Below are positions 22,600 through 29,373 of a stretch of 64,000 nucleotides of DNA, one piece after another. How positions within the stretch are numbered: the first letter of the stretch is position 1; each line of letters begins with the position of its first letter. The translations under genes were made by a program, and so were the position numbers. The stretch covers positions 1 through 64,000 of the forward strand of contig JAQUVX010000001.1 of the NCBI GenBank assembly GCA_028693165.1, given 5' to 3'. Source of the stretch: Lachnospiraceae bacterium (GTDB lineage Bacteria; Bacillota; Clostridia; Lachnospirales; Lachnospiraceae). Below the pieces are notes generated by a model. It ran no database searches. It had not been told where the DNA came from and was given only the letters and a program-made list of their open reading frames with translations.

Positions 22600-23932
22600 T
22601 ATCAGCGATTTTTCTCCCGATAGAATAAACAACATTTACGGTCACGCCGTTGCCGGCCTGCTTGTAGAGCTGCGCGTCCGAATTGACTGAGGCGGCCTTG
22701 TCGAACAGGTCGTCGCTGAAGCCCTGTAGACGGAAACACTCCCTCGGCGTGAGCCGTCTGATGCGGACACGCTTACCGTTCCAGACAGCGACTCCCACAG
22801 CGCCGGAGCATGAGAGCGCATGGGCGAAACCCTGCCCCACACGCGCCCGACGTGTTGAGGAGGTGGGATAAGCGAGGTCGACCGAGTCCCCGTGATGGGC
22901 GCTCTGATAACCTTGCTTCGTGGCGTTTCGGAGTCTCACTTCCTCTGAAGTGTGTTTTTGCGGGTCTCTGTGATCCTTAGAAGGACTGTCTTCCTCCTGA
23001 AGCTCAAGCATTACACCGTGCCTGTCCTGGCTTGTCAGAGTAAACATCGGCTCTCCAGCTTCCTTCATTCTGCGACCGTTCTGCCTTTTCTCCAAACGGT
23101 CGGGAGTGAGAACGGGGTATGCGGCGCCGACTTCAAGAACGGCGCTGTTCATGGCTGTGCGCTTGGTCGTGCCGGAGGTGTAACGAGCCGTGATGCAGCG
23201 AGCCTCTTCGGTCAGCTTTGGCGCGGTCAGCGACTGGTCGATAAGGTAAAGACCCGTCTTTGCGCCCATGCCTCCAGCTTCACTTGCCAGGGTGGACGAA
23301 ACGCCGGAGGGGTCATAAACCCGGTAGCCCTGCATCCCGCCTACAACTTGCTTAAGATTTCCACTGCTCTCTGCGCTGATAGGTAGTATTTCTCGTCTGC
23401 CTCGGCTTCCAAGATGTCCAATAGTGTACACTCGTTCTCGATTTTGAGGGACTCCGTAGTCTTTGGAGTTGAAAACCTGCCACTCGCAATCATACCCAGC
23501 TTCGGCCAGTTCACCGAGATACTCAAGGAAGTCCCATCCTCCATTGCTCGAAAGAAGTCCCTTAACATTCTCAAGGATAATCCATTCGGGTTTATCCGCT
23601 TCCGCTTTGCCTTTGAGGAGGTCAACGAATTGAAAAAAGAGTCCGCTTCGGTCACCGTGTAATCCGGCGCGTCCCCCTGCAATAGAGACATTTTGACAAG
23701 GGCTTCCCGCAGTCCATATATTTGCTTGAGGAACGTCATCTGCTCCGAGCTTTGAAATGTCCGCTCCATACCATTCTCCTTCCGTGTCGTACATAGCGCG
23801 GTATGACTTAACCGCAAATTTGTCCTTCTCGCAGAAACCGACGCACTTCATCCCGGCAAGCTCAAGGCCATGACGGAAGCCGCCGATTCCTGCAAAGAAG
23901 TCTATAAATGTTAGCTGCTGTTTATCAGACAT
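22592..23932 (-). CDS. DNA (cytosine-5) methyltransferase
   Basis: A 446-residue C5-MTase. Motif I is FIDFFAGIGGFRHGLELAGM and motif IV is WTAGSPCQNVSIAG with the catalytic Cys. Motif VI is IILENVKGLL and motif VIII is VPQNRERVYTIGHL. A long variable target-recognition region follows (about 200-390). Motifs IX-X are LTPRECFRLQGF and YKQAGNGVTVNVVYSIGR. All catalytic parts are present. There is no cognate endonuclease next to it, so it is probably an orphan phage enzyme for self-protection against host restriction. It ends within copy 3 of the recurrent element. A 158-codon open frame (23341-23817) overlaps it in another phase. Confidence 0.96.
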   Translation of the reverse strand: MSDKQQLTFIDFFAGIGGFRHGLELAGMKCVGFCEKDKFAVKSYRAMYDTEGEWYGADISKLGADDVPQANIWTAGSPCQNVSIAGGRAGLHGDRSGLFFQFVDLLKGKAEADKPEWIILENVKGLLSSNGGWDFLEYLGELAEAGYDCEWQVFNSKDYGVPQNRERVYTIGHLGSRGRREILPISAESSGNLKQVVGGMQGYRVYDPSGVSSTLASEAGGMGAKTGLYLIDQSLTAPKLTEEARCITARYTSGTTKRTAMNSAVLEVGAAYPVLTPDRLEKRQNGRRMKEAGEPMFTLTSQDRHGVMLELQEEDSPSKDHRDPQKHTSEEVRLRNATKQGYQSAHHGDSVDLAYPTSSTRRARVGQGFAHALSCSGAVGVAVWNGKRVRIRRLTPRECFRLQGFSDDLFDKAASVNSDAQLYKQAGNGVTVNVVYSIGRKIADMT

Positions 23933-23977
23933 AGCTGTCCGCTCCTTTCAATGAAAAAGGCACGGGACAGCCCATGC

Positions 23978-25246
23978 CTAAAAAAGTGGTATTTCTTCCG
24001 AATCGCTGTCCGGCTTCGGGACCTCATCCCACGGTATCTGGACCCCATCGCGCACGAGAAACACACCGTCCGTGCTGCCCACAGCTTCAACATAACGGTT
24101 CACAATGACATCGGCGAACTTCTCGTCAAGCTCGATTCCATAGCAAACCCGCCCAGTCTGCTCACACGCCATCAGCGTGGAGCCGGAGCCGAGGAAGGGG
24201 TCAAGGACGATGCAGCCCCGCATAGAAGAGTTTTGTACTGGATACGCAAGGAGCGCCACGGGCTTCATAGTCGGATGCTCCTTTGAGGACTTGGGGCGGT
24301 CGTATTCCCAAATGGTAGTCTGCTTGCGGTCGCTGTACCATAGATGCTTACCGCCGACCTTCCATCCGAAGAGGCACGGCTCGTGCTGCCATTGGTACGG
24401 GGAGCGGCCGAGAACGAGAGCGTTCTTTTTCCAGATGCAACACCCGGAAAGATAGAACCCGGCATCGTGAAACGCCTGACGGAAGATAAGTCCCTTCGAG
24501 TCGGCGTGGAAGATATACACAGAGGCGTCGCTCTCCATGTTCTGTTCCATATTAACGAAAGCGGCGAACAGGAACTTATAGAAGTCCTCGTCCGCCATAT
24601 TGTCGTTTTTGATTTTTCCCGCCGTTTCCTCGACATTCACGTTATAGGGCGGGTCGGTTACGATGAGGTTTGCTTTCCTGCCGTCCATGAGAGCCGTGAA
24701 GGTCTCCGGCAGCGTGGAGTCGCCACACACAAGGCGATGCCGGCCGAGAAGCCAGATGTCGCCCTGCTTGGAAACAGTAGGCTTTTGGAGCGCGGCTTCA
24801 ACATCGAAGTCGTCCTCCTTGACCTCCTTGTTATGGACTTTGGAAAAAAGCTGTTCGACCTCCGGGGCTTCAAAGCCCGTGAGGGCAATGTTGAAATCCA
24901 CGCTCTGAAGGTCAACGAGCAGATCGGCGAGAAGCTGCTCATTCCATGCACCCGTGATTTTGTTGAGGGCGATGTTGAGCGCCTTGACCTTTTTGTCATC
25001 CTCGATATGGAGAACTACGCATTGGGCTTCGGTATAGCCCAGGTCTTTCAGCACCGTCAAACGCTGATGGCCGCCGATGACCGTCATGTCGAAGTTTACG
25101 ATGATAGGCTCGACATAGCCGAACTCCAATATGGAGTTTTTGATTTTCTCATATTCCTTATCGCCGGACTTGAGCTTTTTGCGCGGGTTATACTCCGCAG
25201 GGCGAAGCGCATCCAGGGACAGGGTTTGCCATTGCATTTCACTCAT
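23978..25246 (-). CDS. ParB-like nuclease domain / adenine or cytosine-N4 DNA methyltransferase fusion
   Basis: A 422-residue fusion. Residues about 1-110 are a ParB/Srx-like domain (LSLDALRPAEYNPRKKL, VNFDMTVIGGHQRLTVLKDL). The MTase half has the catalytic motif IV LIVTDPPYNVNVEET, and later motif I VLDPFLGSGSTLMACEQTGR. The order DPPY before FxGxG marks a beta-class N4/N6 enzyme. Start 25246 (MSEMQWQ) has GGAGG six bases upstream and overlaps the previous stop by a few bases. Such fusions are common orphan methylases in Clostridial phages. With the C5-MTase it gives the phage two methylation activities near its own SAM synthetase. Confidence 0.93.
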   Translation of the reverse strand: MSEMQWQTLSLDALRPAEYNPRKKLKSGDKEYEKIKNSILEFGYVEPIIVNFDMTVIGGHQRLTVLKDLGYTEAQCVVLHIEDDKKVKALNIALNKITGAWNEQLLADLLVDLQSVDFNIALTGFEAPEVEQLFSKVHNKEVKEDDFDVEAALQKPTVSKQGDIWLLGRHRLVCGDSTLPETFTALMDGRKANLIVTDPPYNVNVEETAGKIKNDNMADEDFYKFLFAAFVNMEQNMESDASVYIFHADSKGLIFRQAFHDAGFYLSGCCIWKKNALVLGRSPYQWQHEPCLFGWKVGGKHLWYSDRKQTTIWEYDRPKSSKEHPTMKPVALLAYPVQNSSMRGCIVLDPFLGSGSTLMACEQTGRVCYGIELDEKFADVIVNRYVEAVGSTDGVFLVRDGVQIPWDEVPKPDSDSEEIPLF

Positions 25247-25721
25247 GGGCTGCCTCCAATTTCTGAGCAGCCGAAACGTATGGCTCGCGTCCCTCTTCTT
25301 CACGCCAGAAGCGGTCGTGGACATAGCAATCATGGCTGCAGTATTTTCGTGTTTTGTTCCCGTAGGACTCATAGACTTTTCCGCAGTAGGCGCAGGTCAG
25401 TTGATAAATCGCAGACTCCTTCTTTTGGAGAGCGCCGGGATGCGCGCCCCACCATTGCCGTCTGCATTTGTCTGAGCAGAATTTCCGCTTGCGGCCTGTC
25501 ACGGGTTGCTTGACTGGCTTCCCGCAGTTCACGCAAACAGTCCCTCTCTGCATCTGCTCTTTCATGTTGGCGGTAAGCTCCACGCCGAAACCATCGAGGG
25601 AGTGGGTCTTGCAGTAGTTGCGGACGATGTCGCGCGACAGCCCGGTCACCGAGGCGATAGAACGATAGCCCACGCCTTTCATCCGATATTCCCGAATCTG
25701 CCGTGCCTGGTACTCGTTCAT
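25239..25721 (-). CDS. HTH and zinc-ribbon DNA-binding protein
   Basis: A 160-residue protein. Residues 1-45 are a helix-turn-helix (QARQIREYRMKGVGYRSIAS then VTGLSRDIVRNYCKTH). Two zinc clusters follow, TVCVNCGKPVKQPVTGRKRK with FCSDKCRRQWWGAHPG, and LTCAYCGKVYESYGNKTRKY with CSHDCYVHDRFW. The start at 25721 was chosen because a GAGGTG leader precedes it and upstream residues have no family character. It resembles sigma-like or invertase-like regulators in phage DNA-modification blocks. It is coupled to the ParB-MTase by an overlap and may control the methylase genes; that is inference. Confidence 0.75.
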   Translation of the reverse strand: MNEYQARQIREYRMKGVGYRSIASVTGLSRDIVRNYCKTHSLDGFGVELTANMKEQMQRGTVCVNCGKPVKQPVTGRKRKFCSDKCRRQWWGAHPGALQKKESAIYQLTCAYCGKVYESYGNKTRKYCSHDCYVHDRFWREEEGREPYVSAAQKLEAAHE

Positions 25722-25997
25722 CACCTCACATCCTTTCGCATAAAAAATGACCGCGGAGGACGTGTAAAACGCCCTTTCAACGGTCGATAAACCAAACTTG
25801 GCGGCGAAAGAGGTTCTTCGGACGGGGTTGAGTTGCGCCGTCAAGTACCGCAGTTTCGCCAGATTTTTAGCCTTTTGCCCGTGAGTGGGCGGTTTGCGGG
25901 GTATCCCCCCTAACCAATTCCGCGAAAATTCACACGAAGCCCCGCGCCGGTCTTCATCTGAAAAGGCTGTAGAGATTTGACCGCCCCCAGGGGTTCG

Positions 25998-26357
25998 TCA
26001 ATACTTGAAATCCTGGAAGCGGTCGTCGGTCATCGTCTTGGTGTCGTGGCACGATTTGCAAAGCGGCTGCCAGTTCCCCTCGTCCCAGAAGAGGACGGGG
26101 TCGCCGCGATGCGGAACGATGTGGTCGACTACTGTGGCGGGGACGAGCTTGCCCTCCGCTTGGCACTTCACGCAGAGAGGGTGTGCTTTAAGGAACACTC
26201 CGCGAGCCTTCTGCCAGCGTCTTCCGTAGCCTTTCTCCTTCGTGGTCTTCACGTCGTAGCGATGGGTGGGTTTGTGTTCGTCGCAATACATCTGACCGTA
26301 GGGTACAAGCTTCGCACAGCCGGGGTGCTTGCACGGGGTGTTGGGTCGGCGCGGCAC
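25998..26357 (-). CDS. HNH endonuclease
   Basis: A 119-residue HNH protein: zinc Cys pairs CKHPGCAKLVPYGQMYCDEH and LCVKCQAEGKL, catalytic core VVDHIVPHRGDPVLFWDEGN, and WQPLCKSCHDTKTMTDDRF. In HK97-like phages an HNH protein beside the terminase is needed for packaging cleavage. Here about 7 kb of methylase and accessory genes separate it from the terminases, so that link is weaker. It begins three bases after the SAM synthetase stop. A 275-base interval (25,722-25,997) after it holds no gene that I can see, only GC-rich inverted sequence. Confidence 0.93.
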   Translation of the reverse strand: MPRRPNTPCKHPGCAKLVPYGQMYCDEHKPTHRYDVKTTKEKGYGRRWQKARGVFLKAHPLCVKCQAEGKLVPATVVDHIVPHRGDPVLFWDEGNWQPLCKSCHDTKTMTDDRFQDFKY

Positions 26358-26360
26358 GGC

Positions 26361-27407
26361 TCAGTTCTCCCAGGGGAACGAGGGATCGCCGAAGTGACCA
26401 TACGCCGACACGAGGTTGTAGTCGAAGTCCCGCAGTCCGAGAGCGTCGATGATACCCTGCGGCGTGAGGTCGTAGTTCTCACGGACAAAAGCATAGATGC
26501 TGTCCAAAGGAACGCGCTCACTGCCGAAGCACTCAATGTTCACGGACACGGGTTCGGGAACTCCGATGGCGTAGGCAAGCTGTACTTCACAGCCGTCAGC
26601 CCATCCCTGTGCCACCACGTCACGGGCAATCTTCCTCGCAGCATACGCGCCGGAGCGGTCGACCTTTGTGGGGTCTTTGCCGGAGAAAGCTCCTCCACCA
26701 TGACGGCACATCCCGCCGTAGGAGTCCGCGATAATCTTTCGCCCTGTCAGCCCACTGTCGGCAAAGGACGAACCGACGACAAAACGCCCGGTCGGATTGA
26801 CGAGCCGGGTGAAGTCGGTAGGAAGCCCGTAGTCCTGGGCCGCCGTTTCCATGACTGCCTCCACCACAGGACGGATGTCCTCGACCGTCGCATCTTCAAT
26901 GTGCTGTGTGCTGATGAGAAATGTAGTGATGCGATGAAGGTCATAGTCGTAGGAAACCTGGCACTTGGCATCGGGCAACAGCAACGGACAGTTTGCTTCA
27001 CGAAGCAGTTTCAAGGCGTGGGTCGCCACGGCATAGGGAATGGGCATAAGTTCCGGGGTTTCATTGGTAGCGTAGCCGAACATCATACCCTGGTCTCCGG
27101 CGCCGTTCACATCCACGCCCTGGGCGATGTCCGCGCTCTGTTGGCTCACGAGGACGGTTACCCTGTACCTTTCGACATTCGGCAGCCCGATGCGTCCGAG
27201 AACGGAACGCACAATATCGATGTAGTCCGGCTCATGAGTGGAAGTAATCTCGCCGGCCACGATGATGTCGTAATCTTTGATAAGGCACTCTGCGGCAACA
27301 CGGCTGTTGCGGTCGTGAATGAGGCAATCGGTCAAAATGGCATCTGAGATTTGGTCGCATATTTTGTCCGGGTGTCCGCACGACACTTGTTCGCTTGTAA
27401 AAATCAT
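26361..27407 (-). CDS. metK: Phage-encoded S-adenosylmethionine synthetase
   Basis: A 348-residue MetK homologue. It has TSEQVSCGHPDKICDQISDA (ATP/methionine site), DQGMMFGYATNETPELMPI (the GAGDQG loop), FVVGSSFADSGLTGRKIIAD and GGGAFSGKDPTKVDRSGAYA (P-loop-like signature). All active-site blocks are present, but it is shorter than the usual 380-400 residues, mostly in the C-terminal part. It makes SAM from methionine and ATP. Encoded next to an HNH nuclease, an HTH regulator and two DNA methylases, it likely supplies methyl donor for phage DNA modification. The start has AAAGGAGCGG upstream. It lies behind a terminator (27468-27502), so expression may be attenuated. Confidence 0.92.
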   Translation of the reverse strand: MIFTSEQVSCGHPDKICDQISDAILTDCLIHDRNSRVAAECLIKDYDIIVAGEITSTHEPDYIDIVRSVLGRIGLPNVERYRVTVLVSQQSADIAQGVDVNGAGDQGMMFGYATNETPELMPIPYAVATHALKLLREANCPLLLPDAKCQVSYDYDLHRITTFLISTQHIEDATVEDIRPVVEAVMETAAQDYGLPTDFTRLVNPTGRFVVGSSFADSGLTGRKIIADSYGGMCRHGGGAFSGKDPTKVDRSGAYAARKIARDVVAQGWADGCEVQLAYAIGVPEPVSVNIECFGSERVPLDSIYAFVRENYDLTPQGIIDALGLRDFDYNLVSAYGHFGDPSFPWEN

Positions 27408-27467
27408 TTTTTTCCGCTCCTTTCTATGTACGGGCGACGGAAAGGATGAAAGCGCCGCCCGGCCACG

Positions 27468-27502
27468 AAAAAAGGACTTGAGGCCGAAGCCCCAAGTCCT
27501 TT
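27468..27502 (-). terminator. UUCG-loop terminator/attenuator in the metK leader
   Basis: On the minus strand AGGACTTG-gGGC-TTCG-GCCt-CAAGTCCT is followed by a run of T. There is no gene between the divergent promoter region (about 27.7 kb) and this hairpin, so it could attenuate transcription into metK. Confidence 0.75.
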
Positions 27503-27647
27503 ATCCTATCCTGGCAATTATAAGTATAGCGCATTCAAAATGAAAAAACAGCTAACCAACAGGACACCTTTAGATAACCAAATCGGCGAAACTCTACCCC
27601 ACCCACAGACCGCTTGGAGCGGAAAGAGAACGATTTTTTCATAAGTA

Positions 27648-27673
27648 GTTCTAATGGAACTATATCTCGTTCC
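27648..27673. promoter_or_regulatory. Left operator of the XRE repressor module
   Basis: GTTCTAATGGAAC overlaps GGAAC-TATATCTC-GTTCC. The reverse complement aligns at 20 of 26 positions with the operator at 28183-28208, sharing GAACGA, GTTC and TAGAAC half-sites with the same spacing. It lies in the presumed leader of the leftward metK transcript, whose TATAATTATA -10 region (27706-27715) is palindromic and may serve both directions. Confidence 0.65.
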
Positions 27674-27751
27674 GCTGATTTCTGTATTGCCGTCATCTCC
27701 ACGGATATAATTATAGCAGACCTATAAATCGTTCCGTAAGGAGGTGTTTGA

Positions 27752-28072
27752 ATGGACTTGAAAGCTGTCGGCGCAAGAATAAAGGCCGCAAGGGAATCAA
27801 AAGGTCTGACCCAGGAAAACTTGGCCGAGATGATCGGAAAAAGCACGACGCATATCAGCGTGATAGAACGAGGTTTCAAAGCTCCGAAACTGGAGACCTT
27901 TATCAGCATCGCCAATGCGCTCGACGTTTCAGCCGATTCTCTCCTCATCGACGTGGTCACCTGCGCTACCAAAAGCACAGCAAGCGAGCTTTCTGCTTTA
28001 ATTGAAAAGAGACCAATAAAGGAACAGCAACGAATAATGAACGCTGTCCGCGCATTGCTCACATCAGAATAA
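27752..28072 (+). CDS. XRE-family transcriptional repressor
   Basis: A 106-residue HTH protein. Residues 4-60 form the five-helix Xre/Cro domain (ARIKAARESKGLTQENLAEM, then STTHISVIERGFKAPKLETF). A short helical tail may dimerise. It has an AAGGAGGTG RBS. It is transcribed divergently from the metK operon and tandem with a Spo0A_C-like gene. Matching GTTC/GAAC operators flank it (27648-27673, 28183-28208), which suggests that it controls both neighbours. It lacks a protease domain, so induction would need another signal. Confidence 0.9.
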   Translation: MDLKAVGARIKAARESKGLTQENLAEMIGKSTTHISVIERGFKAPKLETFISIANALDVSADSLLIDVVTCATKSTASELSALIEKRPIKEQQRIMNAVRALLTSE

Positions 28073-28182
28073 ACCCATTTCAACAGGAAGAGCCGAAAGG
28101 TTCTTCTTTTTTTGCTTTTTTTCTGCCCCTCGACAAAGGTTGCCATCATTCGACACGGCTCTCATGCTATACTAATTCCAAC

Positions 28183-28208
28183 AGAACGATAAGCCGTTCT
28201 AATAGAAC
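28183..28208. promoter_or_regulatory. Right operator, upstream of the Spo0A_C-like gene
   Basis: AGAACGATAAGCCGTTCT is an inverted repeat and continues as AATAGAAC, giving three half-sites as in the left operator. A -10-like TATACT at 28168-28173 lies directly upstream, so a bound repressor would block early elongation. TTCGACA (28149-28155) is identical to a Spo0A box. Confidence 0.65.
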
Positions 28209-28224
28209 ATAGGAGGTATAAGCC

Positions 28225-28455
28225 ATGAGAAGCATGAGGTCGATTTTCAAAGAAATCGCTCGTAAAGAAGGGACTACTGTGGAGGCGGTATATCAGAACA
28301 TACAGGAGGCGATTGACGCAGGGTTCGACAATCCAGACCCGGCAGTCCAGGCCGCTTGGAGTCAGATTCCCTTTTCGGGAAGCCGTCCTACGCCGGAAGA
28401 AGTCATATCATACTACGCTCTGCGAGTAGCGCCGCATAACGGAATCCTGCAATGA
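28225..28455 (+). CDS. Small Spo0A C-terminal-domain-like protein
   Basis: A 76-residue protein that reads like the DNA-binding domain of Spo0A without a receiver. IFKEIARKEGTTVEAVYQNI aligns with the Spo0A recognition helix region (IAKKFNTTASRVERAI), followed by QEAIDAGF and RPTPEEVIS, matching Spo0A's helix and its KPTNSEFIA segment. The RBS is TAGGAGG. It sits behind a repressor operator and before a strong bidirectional terminator, as a single-gene transcript. It may bind 0A boxes or act as anti-sporulation or late regulator; the biochemical role is unproven. Confidence 0.75.
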   Translation: MRSMRSIFKEIARKEGTTVEAVYQNIQEAIDAGFDNPDPAVQAAWSQIPFSGSRPTPEEVISYYALRVAPHNGILQ

Positions 28456-28464
28456 AAGCAAGAA

Positions 28465-28503
28465 AAAAGTGGTCTGTATCACATTTTGATACAGACCACT
28501 TTT
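28465..28503. terminator. Bidirectional terminator between convergent genes
   Basis: AAAAGTGGTCTGTATCA (28465-28481) pairs perfectly with TGATACAGACCACTTTT (28487-28503), loop CATTT. It ends the Spo0A_C-like transcript on the plus strand and the mazF transcript on the minus strand. Confidence 0.9.
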
Positions 28504-28506
28504 GGA

Positions 28507-28869
28507 TTAGTTGTACTCTTCAAACGCCCCGATCTGCACCTGCAGCGCCGTGGTGATTTGCCCCATGACCTTCTTGCTCGTTATCTTGCCCTTATAGTCG
28601 AGAAGATTGGACTTGTCCAGCGTTTCCACCTGCTCGGCGAGAGCAAGGCTCATGCGGTTAAGCCCGACTCCGGCCGTTGTCGGGATCAGAACGTGTGTCG
28701 GAAGATAATGCTTCCTGGTACGGGTGGTCAACGGCACGACCGTCACCACAGGCGAATGCGTATTGGCTTTGTTGTTGCTGACCACCACCGCAGGGCGAAT
28801 GCCGCTCTGCTTGAAGCTGCCTATGTTCTCGCCGAAGTCCACATAGTAGATTTCACCGCGTTTGCACAT
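28507..28869 (-). CDS. PemK/MazF-family toxin-like protein
   Basis: A 120-residue MazF-fold protein: RGEIYYVDFGENIGSFKQSG, IRPAVVVSNNKANTHSPVVT, VVPLTTRTRKHYLPTHVLIP and the conserved LNRMSLALAEQVETLDKSNL. The active-site Arg and Thr of the family are present (R in IRPAVVV, T in PLTTR). MazF toxins are sequence-specific endoribonucleases. No MazE-like antitoxin is adjacent: the gene 12 bases upstream encodes an ArpU-like regulator. It may use a distant antitoxin or act as a phage mRNA modulator. It is the last gene of the early operon. Confidence 0.93.
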   Translation of the reverse strand: MCKRGEIYYVDFGENIGSFKQSGIRPAVVVSNNKANTHSPVVTVVPLTTRTRKHYLPTHVLIPTTAGVGLNRMSLALAEQVETLDKSNLLDYKGKITSKKVMGQITTALQVQIGAFEEYN

Positions 28870-28881
28870 TTTGCTCTCCTC

Positions 28882-29373
28882 CTAATTCAGAATGTAGGCC
28901 GCGACCTCTGCGTCGTGCGCGGCATAGAGCTTATCCAATTCAACAATGGCGCGTCGCCTGTACTTGACCACCATCGTCCTGCTGACAAAGTATTTTGAAG
29001 CGATGGCATCGTAGGTCAAGCCGTCGATGACCATGTCCCTCATGACCCCGGACAGATTGCCGGAGAGGGAGGCAAGGGCTGACTCGAAGAAGCGAAGCTC
29101 CTCAGAGAGAAGAAGGTATTTCTGCTCAAGGTAGTCGTACCACTCCTTGTTGATGCGCTCCATCTTTTCTCTGTACGATATAGCAATACGGGCTGTCTTA
29201 TCGGAAACGCCGCTTGTCTGCACACGCTCGCCTTCGGGGTGGGAGTACAGCATGGACTCAATCATCTCCGTCTCGGAAATGCCCCGGAAGTCCCGTATCT
29301 GATTTTCGAGGCATTTGACCTCTGTTTTCATTTGCGGGTACTCCCGCATCAGCTTTTCTACTCGTTCACTCAT
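28882..29373 (-). CDS. ArpU/RinA-like phage transcriptional regulator
   Basis: A 163-residue helical protein. The N-terminal 110 residues are coiled-coil-like (REYPQMKTEVKCLENQIRDF). The C-terminus is a sigma-4-like HTH (MVIDGLTYDAIASKYFVSRT then MVVKYRRRAIVELDKLY). This is the arrangement of ArpU-type late activators, which end the early operon of many Gram-positive phages and switch on the late genes. Start 29373 has GGAGGGG upstream and overlaps the SNF2 stop as ATGA. Residues read further upstream lack family character. Confidence 0.78.
   Translation of the reverse strand: MSERVEKLMREYPQMKTEVKCLENQIRDFRGISETEMIESMLYSHPEGERVQTSGVSDKTARIAISYREKMERINKEWYDYLEQKYLLLSEELRFFESALASLSGNLSGVMRDMVIDGLTYDAIASKYFVSRTMVVKYRRRAIVELDKLYAAHDAEVAAYILN

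Noticed and set aside
25977-27347. A 456-codon open frame on the plus strand
   Set aside because: It is antisense to metK and the HNH gene, whose motifs are complete, and has no protein-like signature.
27535-28149. A 204-codon minus-strand frame with hydrophobic stretches
   Set aside because: It is the antisense of the XRE repressor and operators; the hydrophobic look arises from the complement of charged codons.
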